Shown: positions 18,914 through 27,723 of the stretch, in pieces
Layout of the letters: each line of letters starts with the position of its first letter
Numbering within the stretch: position 1 is the first letter of the stretch
Assembly (NCBI RefSeq): GCF_011058215.1
Contig: NZ_JAALFG010000002.1
Location: 372,001 to 436,000 of the forward strand
DNA length: 64,000 nucleotides
Source: Devosia aurantiaca
GTDB taxonomy: Bacteria; Pseudomonadota; Alphaproteobacteria; Rhizobiales; Devosiaceae
Direction: 5' to 3'
The notes under the pieces: model-generated
Databases searched by the model: none
The model's input: only the letters and a program-made list of their open reading frames with translations
Told to the model about the DNA's origin: nothing
Made by a program: the position numbers and the translations under genes

Positions 18914-19492
18914 CTAAGGCTGCCAATAGCTCACGACGTCTCCGAGCGCCGGCCGCGGACGGTCCTCGAGCGCGGTCTTGGCGGTCCCGATATGCACAAA
19001 GGCGACGATCCGCTCGCCCGGACGAACCCCCAGCATTTCCCCAGCCGCCGCGTCGAAGGCATACCACCGCGTCACCCAGGAGGCGCCAAATCCCAGCGCC
19101 GCAGCACCATGCAGAAGGTTGAAGGCGACATTGCCGGCCGACAGCAATTGCTCGAATTCCGGCACCTTGGGATGGTCCTGCGGCGATGAGATGACGGCGA
19201 TGGTCAAAGGCGCCGGAAGAAAACGCTGCCGCTCGACCTCGAGGCTCGCCTCATCGAGCCCGGGCGTATTCCGCGCCGCGATCTCGGCAAGCTTCTCGCC
19301 CGCCTGCCGCCGCGCCTCGCCCTCGACGATTACAAGCCGCCACGGCGTGATCTTGCCATGGTCGGGAACGCGCGTCGCAATCGTCAGCAGCGTCTGCAGC
19401 TCCTCTGCCGTCGGACCGGGCTCCCCCAAAAAGGCGATCCCCGTCGAGCGGCGGGTCAGCAGATGGTCACGCAAAGTAACATTGACGGCCAT
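18914..19492 (-). CDS. Nitroreductase family protein
   Basis: An FMN-dependent nitroreductase, 192 residues from ATG 19492, which has AAGGAG in the preceding bases; an in-frame ATG at 19519 has no such signal. RRSTGIAFLGEPGPT at the N-terminus contacts FMN phosphate in this family, VPDHGKITPWRLVIVEG forms the flavin pocket, and GFGASWVTRW follows. It resembles the YdjA-type subgroup. Substrates are probably quinones or nitro compounds. It is monocistronic. Confidence 0.9.
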   Translation of the reverse strand: MAVNVTLRDHLLTRRSTGIAFLGEPGPTAEELQTLLTIATRVPDHGKITPWRLVIVEGEARRQAGEKLAEIAARNTPGLDEASLEVERQRFLPAPLTIAVISSPQDHPKVPEFEQLLSAGNVAFNLLHGAAALGFGASWVTRWYAFDAAAGEMLGVRPGERIVAFVHIGTAKTALEDRPRPALGDVVSYWQP

Positions 19493-19665
19493 GGGCGTCT
19501 CCTTGTGGTCGCCAGCCATACAGGCCGATCGATTTTCCGGCCAGTGGCCTCGTCAAAATACTGCCAAGGACAACAAGCACTGTTCAAAAACCGTCAGCTT
19601 TATGACAGAGCTTTGCGTGTCTGCCTCGGCAATCGCCCGAAGGCCGCCGATGTCTGGGAGACTGC

Positions 19666-20627
19666 ATGCGTTTGGCAAGATTACTGGCCCTGCTCCTTGG
19701 CCTCGCCTTCACCACCTTCATCACGCCGTCCTTGACCCTAGTGACGGCGCAGGAAAACGACGAGATTCCGCCCCTGCCTCGCCCCCGTCCGGACAGGGAA
19801 GCATCGCCTTCAAACTCTGGCGCGCAGAGCACCGAGGCGACCGAAGCCATTGCCGCGCTGACCAGCGTTCCGCAGCCGGTAACGCTCACCGCCCACATCA
19901 CGCCCGATGGTCCCGCCATCACCAATGGCCTTGTCTGGCGCGTGTTCGAAAGCACACCCGATGCCACTGGCGAGATGGCACTTGTTGCCAAGGCCGACAC
20001 CGGCATCGCAGAGATGAAATTGCCCCCGGCGAGTACAATGTCCACGTTTCTTACGGCAACGCCCAGCTCAGCGAGACCATGTCTGTCATGCCGGGCCAGA
20101 ACCAGAAGGACATCGTTCTCGAAGCCGGCGGCCTTCGGCTCAATTCCGCCGTCGCCGGCGATATTCCGATCTCGCCCGCGCTGCTCAAGTTCGACATCAT
20201 GACCGCCGGCCCGGAAGCCAATCGCGTCATGGTCGCCGCCGACCTGCCCGCCAACGAGATCATCACCCTTAACGCCGGCACCTACCACATCATCTCCCGC
20301 TTCGGCAGCATCAATGCCACCGTCCGCGCCGATCTTCGGGTCGAGCCGGGCGAATTGACCGAAGCCACGCTTTACCACCATGCCAGCGAAGTCTCGTTCA
20401 AGCTGGTTTCCGAGGAAGGTGGCGAGGCCATTGCCGACGTCGAATGGACGGTCAAGACCTCCGACGGCGCCACCGTCTTCAGCGAGCGCGGCGCCTTTCC
20501 CGCCACCGTCCTTGCCGAAGGCGAATACCTCGTTTTGGCAAAACTGGGCGACCAGGTCTACAACCGCGAAGTCCAGATACAGGCGGGCAGCCCGCGCGAA
20601 ATCGAAGTGCTCTCAACCATCTACTGA
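19666..20627 (+). CDS. Secreted protein of unknown function (frameshifted in this sequence)
   Basis: After repair this is a 320-residue exported protein. Residues 1-28 form a signal peptide ending around VTAQ, followed by a proline/arginine-rich linker (PPLPRPRPDRE). The remainder looks like tandem beta-sandwich units with recurring LPPGEYNV, LNAGTYHI and LAEGEYLV motifs, as in carboxypeptidase regulatory-like or Ig-like repeats. The frame breaks in five C at 20023-20027; one added base restores it. GGGAG precedes the ATG. It probably forms an operon with the larger secreted gene that follows 57 bases later. Confidence 0.7.
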
Positions 20628-20684
20628 ACTACCGCAAAATCGACGGCGCCTGACCGGCGGCCTTGGATCAAAATGGAGAATGTC

Positions 20685-22481
20685 GTGCTTTTGAAGTCAC
20701 CCACTGCTCGTCGCCTCTCTGCCCTCGCCGGAGCCTGCCTCCTGAGCGTCGCCCTGCCCGCATTGCCCATCGTCGCCAAGGAAAAGACCAAGGCCAAGCC
20801 CGCAGCCGAAACGTCTGAAGTCGACGTCAGCTACGCCGTCTCGATCCCCACAATCGATGCCGTCGACTCCAATGTCGACGATGCCACGCTCACCGCAGTC
20901 CTCAGCGGCGAAGTCGCTGAAAACGCCGAAGCTCTGGCCGGCCTCACGGCCACCAGCATCACCGTTCCCGAGATCAAAATCACCGTCACCGGTGACCAGA
21001 CCGGCGAAGAAAGCTTCACCGCCACCATCACCCTCAATGACCTCGTTCTCGAAGACGTCGTCGACGGCGTCGCCGGCGGCGTAAGTCTTTCCGGCATCGA
21101 CATGGTGTCCGACGACGGCGACTTCACCTTCGGCACGCTCTCTGCCTCCGAGTTCGACATCGGCGGCGTCCTCGGCATCTATGGCCTCGTCGACGCCAGC
21201 GCGCAGACCGACCTCCAAACCATCTACACCGACTTCGAAGCCGAAGGCGGCACTCTATCCGCCGACGATCTCGACTGCACCTTCGGCCCCGTCGCCGGCG
21301 CCGAGTTCAAGGCACGCCCGCTCCAGACCTCGTTCTTTGAATTGGTGAGCATCGCCGAACGTCTCGAAGAAGACCCGGAAAACGTCGCCCCCGCCGACGT
21401 CGGCAGCTTGATGCGCATGTATGCCGACCTCCTCACCGCCTTCCAGACCTCCGAAATTACCTTCGGCGGCATCTCCTGCGATGGCGTCGATGACCAAGAC
21501 GAGAATATCAGCTTCTCGATCGCTGGCATGACCATGGACGCCATGTCGCCCGGCATCTATCCCGGCATCTCCATGGACGGCCTCGACATTTCGGTCGAAG
21601 ACGACGGCACGATGAGCCTCCAGAACGTCACCATAAAGCCGACGGACCTGACCGGCGTCATCGCGACGCTCGAAAGCGCACCCGACGATGTCGACAACGC
21701 CTGGTTCGAAGCAAACATGCGCGGCCTCATTCCGGCCTTCGAAGGCCTGTCCTTCGCCGGCTTCAACATCGACGTTGCCGACGAAGAAACTGAAGGCGCC
21801 CGCATCCAGGCCGATGTCGGCGCTTTCGACCTGACGCTGGGCAGCTACCTCAACGGCATTCCAACCACTGCTGAAATGTCTGCCGACAACATCCAGGCAC
21901 AATTGCCGGAAGATAGCGCCGACGAAACGCTGACTCAGCTGCGCGCGCTGGGCCTAACCGAAATCGACGCGGGCTTTCGCGTTGCTGCCGCCTGGGACGA
22001 AGCTGCCTCCACCATCGAGATCCAGGAAGTGTCGGTGACCGGCGCCGATCTTGCCACCGTCAAGCTTGTGGGCACGCTCGCCAACACCACCGCCGATCTT
22101 TTCGCCCTCGACGATGATGCAGCGCTGATCGCCGCCATGGGCGTCGCGGTGAAATCCCTCGACCTCACCGTCGTGGATGCCGGCCTCGCCGACATTGTCC
22201 TCGCAGCCGTGGCCGCGGACCAGGGCGGCGATGTCGCAACCCTTCGCCCGATCTATGCCGACCTCGCCAAGGGCACGATGATCAGCCTCCTTGCCGGTGT
22301 CGCCGACGCCGCAAAGCTGGGTGATGCCGTCGGCGCCTTCATCGCCGGCACCGCGAAGACCCTGGAAATCGGCCTCGATGCCAAGGAAGAGCCAGGCTTG
22401 GGCATGGTCGACTTCATGGAAGCCGAGACCAATCCGACCAGCATTCTCAACAAGGTCAATATCTCGGCCGTGGCGAAATAA
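20685..22481 (+). CDS. Large acidic exported protein of unknown function
   Basis: About 598 residues with a signal peptide (a basic start, then LSALAGACLLSVALPALPIVAK). The mature part is strongly acidic, rich in Asp, Ala, Thr and Ile, and has repeating strand-like units such as SIAGMTMDAMSPG and ISMDGLDISVEDDG that suggest a long beta-rich periplasmic or surface protein. Start GTG 20685 is preferred because GGAGA lies at 20675-20679; the ATG at 20673 is in frame but has a weaker site. No family recognised with confidence. It follows another secreted unknown gene. Confidence 0.75.
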   Translation: MLLKSPTARRLSALAGACLLSVALPALPIVAKEKTKAKPAAETSEVDVSYAVSIPTIDAVDSNVDDATLTAVLSGEVAENAEALAGLTATSITVPEIKITVTGDQTGEESFTATITLNDLVLEDVVDGVAGGVSLSGIDMVSDDGDFTFGTLSASEFDIGGVLGIYGLVDASAQTDLQTIYTDFEAEGGTLSADDLDCTFGPVAGAEFKARPLQTSFFELVSIAERLEEDPENVAPADVGSLMRMYADLLTAFQTSEITFGGISCDGVDDQDENISFSIAGMTMDAMSPGIYPGISMDGLDISVEDDGTMSLQNVTIKPTDLTGVIATLESAPDDVDNAWFEANMRGLIPAFEGLSFAGFNIDVADEETEGARIQADVGAFDLTLGSYLNGIPTTAEMSADNIQAQLPEDSADETLTQLRALGLTEIDAGFRVAAAWDEAASTIEIQEVSVTGADLATVKLVGTLANTTADLFALDDDAALIAAMGVAVKSLDLTVVDAGLADIVLAAVAADQGGDVATLRPIYADLAKGTMISLLAGVADAAKLGDAVGAFIAGTAKTLEIGLDAKEEPGLGMVDFMEAETNPTSILNKVNISAVAK

Positions 22482-22491
22482 ATTCGCGCCT

Positions 22492-22515
22492 GGTGAGGTC
22501 CTTCGGGACCTCACC
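22492..22515. other. Perfect hairpin with UUCG tetraloop
   Basis: Ten-base-pair stem (GGTGAGGTCC with its complement) closed by TTCG, eleven bases after the end of the secreted-protein gene. No U-tract follows on either strand in the right place, so it may stabilise the 3 prime end of the message or act as an atypical terminator. Confidence 0.6.
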
Positions 22516-22597
22516 AAAAACCATTGCTACCAAGCGATTCCGCATCGAAGCTTGTGTATAGCAACAGCATCCGATCGATGCCCGGAGACGCCAAAGC

Positions 22598-24022
22598 ATG
22601 ACCCCTGTCACTGTCCCCCTCATCCTTGCCGGCGGCCAGGGCACAAGGCTTTGGCCGATGTCGCGCGCGGCGCGTCCCAAGCAATTTCTTCCGCTCATGG
22701 GACCCACAAGCCTGTTCCAGCGCACGCTCGAACGCGTCAACAACGATCGCTACGCGCCGGCCGTCGTCATCACCAATTCCGAATATCGCTTCCTTGTCGG
22801 CGAACAGGCCGCCGAGCTCGGTATTCCCTTGACCAGCGTCCTGCTTGAGCCGGTGGCGCGCAACACTGCGGTCGCAATCGCCGCCAGCGCTGCCTTTGTC
22901 GCGTCGCGCTTTGGCGCCGATGCCCTGCTCCACGTCCTGCCGTCCGACCACGAAGTCGACGCTGACGCTGGCTATTGGATCGCTGTCGACGAAGCCATTC
23001 GCGCTGCAGCCACCGGCCAGCTCGTCACCTTCGGCATCAAGCCCGGTCATGCCGAGACCGGCTTTGGCTATATCAAGTCCAATGCAACGGTCGGCGGTAG
23101 CGCCCAGCGTGTCGAACGCTTCATCGAAAAGCCCGACGCGGCACGTGCGACGCAAATGCTGGACGAAGGCGGCTACTTCTGGAACTCCGGCATGTTCATG
23201 CTCGGCGCCGGCACCTTCCTCAACGAAGCCGAACGCCTGGCACCCGAAACGCACCGCGCCGCGCAAGAATCGGTCCGCGCCGCCCGCGAAGACCTCGATT
23301 TTGTCCGGCTCGAAGAAGCGTCCTTCGCCCAGGCGCCCAATATTTCGGTCGACTACGCGATCTTTGAAAAAACGGATCGCGCCGCCGTCGTTGCAGTCGA
23401 ATTCCCGTGGTCTGACCTTGGCAGCTGGGACGCCGTGTGGAAAAGCGGCAATGGCGATGAAGCCGGCAACGTCGTGCAAGGCGCCGTGACCCTCTCTGAC
23501 GTGTCCAGTTCGCTCGTGATCAGCGATCACGCGCATGTCGCGGTGCACGGCCTCGAAGACGTCGCCGTCATTGCCACCAATGACGCAATCTTCGTCGGCC
23601 GCCTGTCAGAAGCGCAAAAGGTCGGCGAGATGGTCAAGCGCCTCCGTGCCGACAAAGCCACCACCACGCTGACCGAAATCCACCGTACCGCCTACCGGCC
23701 CTGGGGCGGCTATGCCTCCGTGCTCAATGGCGACCGCTTCCAGGTCAAGCGCCTCTTCGTCAAGCCCGGCAAGAAACTGAGCCTCCAAAAGCATCACCAC
23801 CGCGCCGAGCACTGGGTCGTGGTGCGCGGCACGGCCGAGGTCACCGTCGATGGCGTCAACACCATCCTCTCGGAAAATCAGTCGATCTACCTGCCGCTCG
23901 GCTGCACCCACCGTTTGGCCAATCCCGGCAAAATCGAGCTGGAGCTGATCGAAGTGCAGACCGGCTCCTACCTCGGCGAAGACGACATCATCCGCATCGA
24001 GGACGAATTCGGCCGCGCCTGA
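22598..24022 (+). CDS. manC: Mannose-1-phosphate guanylyltransferase / mannose-6-phosphate isomerase
   Basis: A bifunctional type II enzyme (474 residues) that makes GDP-mannose. The N-terminal nucleotidyltransferase domain shows GGQGTRLWPMSR and PKQFLPL, plus RFIEKPD. The C-terminal cupin isomerase domain shows RPWGGYASVL and KPGKKLSLQKHHHRAEHWVVV with the metal-binding histidines. GGAGA precedes the ATG. With phosphomannomutase (37.6-39.0 kb), Gmd and Fcl, it supplies GDP-mannose and GDP-L-fucose for the exopolysaccharide locus that follows. Confidence 0.97.
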   Translation: MTPVTVPLILAGGQGTRLWPMSRAARPKQFLPLMGPTSLFQRTLERVNNDRYAPAVVITNSEYRFLVGEQAAELGIPLTSVLLEPVARNTAVAIAASAAFVASRFGADALLHVLPSDHEVDADAGYWIAVDEAIRAAATGQLVTFGIKPGHAETGFGYIKSNATVGGSAQRVERFIEKPDAARATQMLDEGGYFWNSGMFMLGAGTFLNEAERLAPETHRAAQESVRAAREDLDFVRLEEASFAQAPNISVDYAIFEKTDRAAVVAVEFPWSDLGSWDAVWKSGNGDEAGNVVQGAVTLSDVSSSLVISDHAHVAVHGLEDVAVIATNDAIFVGRLSEAQKVGEMVKRLRADKATTTLTEIHRTAYRPWGGYASVLNGDRFQVKRLFVKPGKKLSLQKHHHRAEHWVVVRGTAEVTVDGVNTILSENQSIYLPLGCTHRLANPGKIELELIEVQTGSYLGEDDIIRIEDEFGRA

Positions 24023-24100
24023 CCGCGCACTTATCCCGCTTATTCCCACGCTTTTTCGCCAAGCCATTCTGCTCCTGCACAATCTTTGCAGGAGCAGAAC

Positions 24101-24361
24101 ATGTCCGATCCCTTCGACAACCAGGCCAGTGGCCTTGAGGCCCCGGCCTCCGGCGCCTTCGCAGTCATCCCTGACGACGCTAACCAATTGCCCACCACTT
24201 GCCGCGCACTCTATGTCGGCACCGGTGGTCTGTTGCGCGTGGAGATGAAGTGGGGCGGCGAGATCAGCTTTCACAACCTGCCGGACGGCGCCCTGCTGCC
24301 GATCCGCGCCGTCAAGGTTCTGACGGCCACCACCGCCTCCTCGATCGTCGGACTGTATTGA
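24101..24361 (+). CDS. Spike base protein, RCAP_Rcc01079 (GhsA-like) family
   Basis: An 86-residue protein with the recognisable pattern of the GTA/phage spike base family: MSDPFDNQASGLEAPA at the start, PTTCRALYVGTGG in the middle, LPIRAVKVL and the terminal ATTASSIVGLY. In Rhodobacter capsulatus the homologue (GhsA) is part of the gene transfer agent head spike that binds capsule. The start at 24101 has GGAG upstream. Its stop overlaps the start of the SGNH hydrolase gene (TGATG), so the two are translated together. No other phage or GTA genes are visible nearby. Confidence 0.85.
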   Translation: MSDPFDNQASGLEAPASGAFAVIPDDANQLPTTCRALYVGTGGLLRVEMKWGGEISFHNLPDGALLPIRAVKVLTATTASSIVGLY

Positions 24362-25704
24362 TGCTGGGGCTCGGCGGTGGCTTCACACTGGCGGCAGGCG
24401 GCGCGATCAGCGTCGCCACCCGCACCAAACTGGGTCATGCATCGACACCCAGTCCGATCGTCGCCTGGGGCGACAGCATGACATATGGCTACCCGTCCCT
24501 TGCCGCAGCCCTGTTCGATCCGCCGCGATCGATTATTGAGCAGGCCGTAGGCGGACAAACATCGACCGAGGTCGCTGCGCGCCAAGGCGGTATTCCGATC
24601 TTGATCACGCTTCAGGGCAATGAGATCCCCGCCTTGTTGACCGCAATACCCGACCTGTCCTGGGACTTCGCGTCCGGCAGCGTACCGGCAGAATGGTCGG
24701 CTTTCAGCGCCACCGGCGCAGCCGTGCCGCTCAGCAGCGCGGGCGGTACATTGCGTGCAAACCTCGTCAACACGTCTCCCAACTTCTTCCTCGCAGGTCC
24801 ACAGGTGAAGATCGGGCCCCTTGTCCTTGGCCACACCCTGCGCGTGGAATTCGACATCGTCGAGATGACAGGTATCGGACAGCTGCAGGTTGGGACTCTT
24901 TTTGGCAGTTGGACCCAGCCGGGCAGCCCGCAACTGACCATCACGGCACCCGGTAGCTATTCGTTCGAGGCGGTGGTTACCGACAACAAGGACGGTGGCC
25001 TGATCGAGCTCGGCTTTATCGTGCTCAGCACAGGCGATCTCAGCGGCGTGCTCGAACTCGCAAACGTCAAGATCTTCCGAAATTATCAGCCGGGTGATCC
25101 TACCGTCAGCGGCACCGCGCTTTCCGTGACACCTCTCAACAGCCAGGGCCCTTGGGCCGATGGTGGGCTCCGTCTTGCCGGGTCCGTGTCGGGCGTAGAC
25201 GGTCAACTCGAATATGACGCCGGCGTCGTCACCTTTAGACGGACGACCCAAGGTCCAGCGCTTCCCGTCCCACCCGGCAGCCTCTTCACCCCTGACGCCG
25301 CCCGAGACTACCGGCAGCACACGGCCTGGATCTGGGTTGGCCGCAACAACGTCTCGGCGCCGGACATCATCAAGGCCGACATTGCTGCCATGGTCGTGCA
25401 CCTCGGTCACAGCCGCTACCTTGTCGGTTCGATCGTGAACGGAGCAGGCGAAGGACCGGAGAGTGAAAACTTCGCCATCATCTCCGGTCTCAATGCCGAC
25501 CTCTGGGCCCAATACGGCAACCGCTTCGTCGATCTGCGTACAGCGTTGTTAGCGGCGCACAATGGTTCAGCGGGTGACCTCGAAGACGTAGCAGCCGGAA
25601 TACCGCCGCGCTCGCTCCGATCCGACCAGTTCCATCTCAACGCATTGGGCCAAGCGGTGATCGCTCAAGCCTTCCACGCGGCGACGATCGCGCGCGGCTG
25701 GTAA
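24361..25704 (+). CDS. SGNH/GDSL-type hydrolase with inserted beta-sandwich domain (spike-associated)
   Basis: A 447-residue protein with all four SGNH blocks: GDS at 37-39 (nucleophile S39), the block II glycine at GG 64-65, a block III asparagine in GRNN 328-330, and DQFH at 422-425 with the catalytic Asp and His. Residues about 97-310 form an insertion with strand-rich, jelly-roll-like sequence, plausibly a carbohydrate-binding module. The N-terminus has a Gly/Ala-rich hydrophobic stretch. Related enzymes are polysaccharide deacetylases or esterases. Coupling to a spike base protein inside a polysaccharide locus suggests it acts on the cell's own glycan. Confidence 0.8.
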   Translation: MLGLGGGFTLAAGGAISVATRTKLGHASTPSPIVAWGDSMTYGYPSLAAALFDPPRSIIEQAVGGQTSTEVAARQGGIPILITLQGNEIPALLTAIPDLSWDFASGSVPAEWSAFSATGAAVPLSSAGGTLRANLVNTSPNFFLAGPQVKIGPLVLGHTLRVEFDIVEMTGIGQLQVGTLFGSWTQPGSPQLTITAPGSYSFEAVVTDNKDGGLIELGFIVLSTGDLSGVLELANVKIFRNYQPGDPTVSGTALSVTPLNSQGPWADGGLRLAGSVSGVDGQLEYDAGVVTFRRTTQGPALPVPPGSLFTPDAARDYRQHTAWIWVGRNNVSAPDIIKADIAAMVVHLGHSRYLVGSIVNGAGEGPESENFAIISGLNADLWAQYGNRFVDLRTALLAAHNGSAGDLEDVAAGIPPRSLRSDQFHLNALGQAVIAQAFHAATIARGW

Positions 25705-25705
25705 A

Positions 25706-26620
25706 TCAAAGGTCCAAGCCGGTAACCTCCCGCAGACGCGCCAACAGGCTCGGGGCGTCTGTGCAATTTTGCAGCGCCCGGTCGAACTCCAGCACCTTTG
25801 CCCCCACCAGGAAGCGATACCAGTAGCCCTGGAGGAAATGGTAGATCAGGCCTTCCCTCCCATCCAGGAAGCCGCCCTGCCCGACATAGCGCAACAAGAA
25901 GTAGCCAGTTGCTGAAACCGCAAACGGCAGCCGGTTATAGAAGCGTTCCTTGATCCAGCGCGTCAGCTGCGCCTGGCGCGACGTGCCCCCGTGGTGCATG
26001 GCTCGATCCTCTGGCCGAAGCCCAAACCTCTGCAACAGCACATCAGCCGCCTCCCGCGTGGCATATCGGTTGTGCTTGTCCGTAAAGGCAGTCAGGTCTT
26101 TAAGATTATGGTCGGCAAAGCCGCCTGCAAAATGCACGACGCGGCCAGCGTCGACCACAATGTGCTCGTCCATCCATCTTTGCTCGATGCGTCCACAGCC
26201 GCGCCGAAACAACCGCAACATTGTCAGCGGGTAGCGTCCGCCATGCCGGATCCAGCGGCCCATGAAGATGTGCTTGCGATCAAAGGTGACACCCGTCACC
26301 TCCGCGGGCAAGGCCGGGAGCTCACGGCCTATTCGCTCGGCTAGATCGGTCTCGATGATCTCATCAGCATCAAGCCGCAGCACCCAGTCTTCCGCGATAT
26401 AAAGATGATCCAGCGCCCACTGAAACTGCTTCGCCTGATTGACAAAGGGATGGTCAACAACCTGCGCGCCACTCTCCCGCGCCAGTTCCACCGTTCCGTC
26501 CGTAGACCCAGAGTCGACGACATAGATGCTGGAAGCAAACGGAATGATGCTCTGGATCGCCCGGGCAACGTGCTCTGCCTCGTTAAGCGTCAAGATGATC
26601 ACGGCAACCGAGACCGTCAT
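25706..26620 (-). CDS. Glycosyltransferase family 2
   Basis: A 304-residue GT-A type glycosyltransferase. The N-terminal nucleotide-sugar binding region VAVIILTLNEAEHV leads to YVVDSGSTDGT, and the metal-binding motif is RLDADE. It belongs to the WaaE/KdtX-like branch judged by the DFADHN-like ADHNLKDLTAFTDKHNRYA segment. No membrane segment. It is the last gene of a long leftward coupled operon (Gmd to here), its start overlapping the upstream acetyltransferase stop. Acceptor and donor sugars are not predictable; GDP-mannose and GDP-fucose are made locally. Confidence 0.9.
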   Translation of the reverse strand: MTVSVAVIILTLNEAEHVARAIQSIIPFASSIYVVDSGSTDGTVELARESGAQVVDHPFVNQAKQFQWALDHLYIAEDWVLRLDADEIIETDLAERIGRELPALPAEVTGVTFDRKHIFMGRWIRHGGRYPLTMLRLFRRGCGRIEQRWMDEHIVVDAGRVVHFAGGFADHNLKDLTAFTDKHNRYATREAADVLLQRFGLRPEDRAMHHGGTSRQAQLTRWIKERFYNRLPFAVSATGYFLLRYVGQGGFLDGREGLIYHFLQGYWYRFLVGAKVLEFDRALQNCTDAPSLLARLREVTGLDL

Positions 26621-27149
26621 GCGCTTTTCGCCTTGCGCCTGCGGATCAAGCGCGCCGGATTGCCGGCATAGACGCCCCCGCCTCGAGGTCCTTTACGGTG
26701 ACCCCACGTGCCCCGAGCACGGCACGCGCGCCGACCGTGACGCCCGGGCCGACAAAAGCCTCTGCCGCAATCCAGGCCTCAGCGCCAATGCTGATCGGCA
26801 GCGTGCGCAGAAGAAAATCGGGATCGTCGATATCATGCGTCCCCGCGCAAAGATGACTGCGCTGCGAAATCACGGCCCGCTCTGCGATGCTCACCGGCGC
26901 CATGCAGTAACAAATGACCCTGGGTCCCAGCGTGCTTTCGGCCGCCATGCTGAGATTTGGCGGATACCAGACCTGTGCACTGCCATAGACCTGCGCGCTC
27001 GGGTGAATATGCGCACCGAAAAGCCTGAGGATCAGGTTGCGCCACTTTCGCATCGTCGGCGGTGTCCACCGCGCCAGCACCAGCCAAGTCAGCATGAAGG
27101 CTGCGCGCAAGAGCCGATGCCGCAGCGAAAAGCTGGCCGCTTCAGGCAT
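26617..27149 (-). CDS. WcaF-family colanic-acid-type acetyltransferase (frameshifted in this sequence)
   Basis: A left-handed beta-helix O-acetyltransferase. An amphipathic N-terminus ([19 protein letters not shown]) precedes the hexapeptide repeats (from [13 protein letters not shown]), with the catalytic histidine probably in [10 protein letters not shown]. The frame breaks in five C at 26675-26679; one added base converts a truncated end into [18 protein letters not shown] and a stop that overlaps the next glycosyltransferase start. Corrected length is 177 residues. It probably acetylates a sugar of the repeat unit. Confidence 0.87.
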
Positions 27150-27723
27150 CTGCGAACCCAAAGACGTCGAGGTCACACTGGCGCTGCGCCGCATCATCGA
27201 AACGGAAGCGCAGGACGCGAGCCGGACTGCCACCCAAGACCGCATAAGGCGGCACGTCCTTCGTGACCACCGCACCCGCGCCGATCACAGCGCCTCGCCC
27301 CACCCTTATGCCGGAGCGAAGAATAGCGCGATGTCCAATCCAGACGTCGGCACCGATCATCGTGACTAATTGCTGCCGCCGGAATGCCAGCCGGATCGGC
27401 ACACAAGGATCGTCCGTGCCATGGTCGTTACCGACGATCGAAACCTCGGTCGAAATCATGGTGAGATCCCCGACGCAGACCGGACCCGATGCAGAAAAGC
27501 CGCGTCCAATATAGCCGAACAGCCCCAACCGGCTGCCACGCGGTACGCGCGTCCCGAGCCCAAGCTGAAAACCCTCACCCACCTCCAAGCCAAAAAGCCA
27601 AGCCGAGCAAGCGTTGACCACCCGGCGCACAACCCGCTTCCAGGGCGCATCGATGCTGTCTCGACACTGCTCGATGGTCCTTTTCGAAACCACCATCGGC
27701 GCCGGTACAATGGACTTCATCAC
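27142..27723 (-). CDS. Acyltransferase, left-handed beta-helix (CatB/LbH) type
   Basis: A 193-residue hexapeptide-repeat acyltransferase. Repeats run from about residue 55 to 165 ([57 protein letters not shown]), with the catalytic histidine likely in VGNDHGTDD. It ends with the usual [17 protein letters not shown]. It sits between a GT4 glycosyltransferase and the WcaF-type acetyltransferase with overlapping ends, so the locus likely makes a doubly acylated polysaccharide. Confidence 0.88.
   Translation of the reverse strand: MMKSIVPAPMVVSKRTIEQCRDSIDAPWKRVVRRVVNACSAWLFGLEVGEGFQLGLGTRVPRGSRLGLFGYIGRGFSASGPVCVGDLTMISTEVSIVGNDHGTDDPCVPIRLAFRRQQLVTMIGADVWIGHRAILRSGIRVGRGAVIGAGAVVTKDVPPYAVLGGSPARVLRFRFDDAAQRQCDLDVFGFADA

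Noticed and set aside
22492..22515. UUCG hairpin as a standard intrinsic terminator
   Set aside because: The plus strand has an A-run, not a U-run, after the stem, and on the minus strand the T-run precedes it.
24101..25704. Prophage remnant
   Set aside because: No integrase, capsid, portal, tail or lysis genes and no att-like repeats flank the spike pair.
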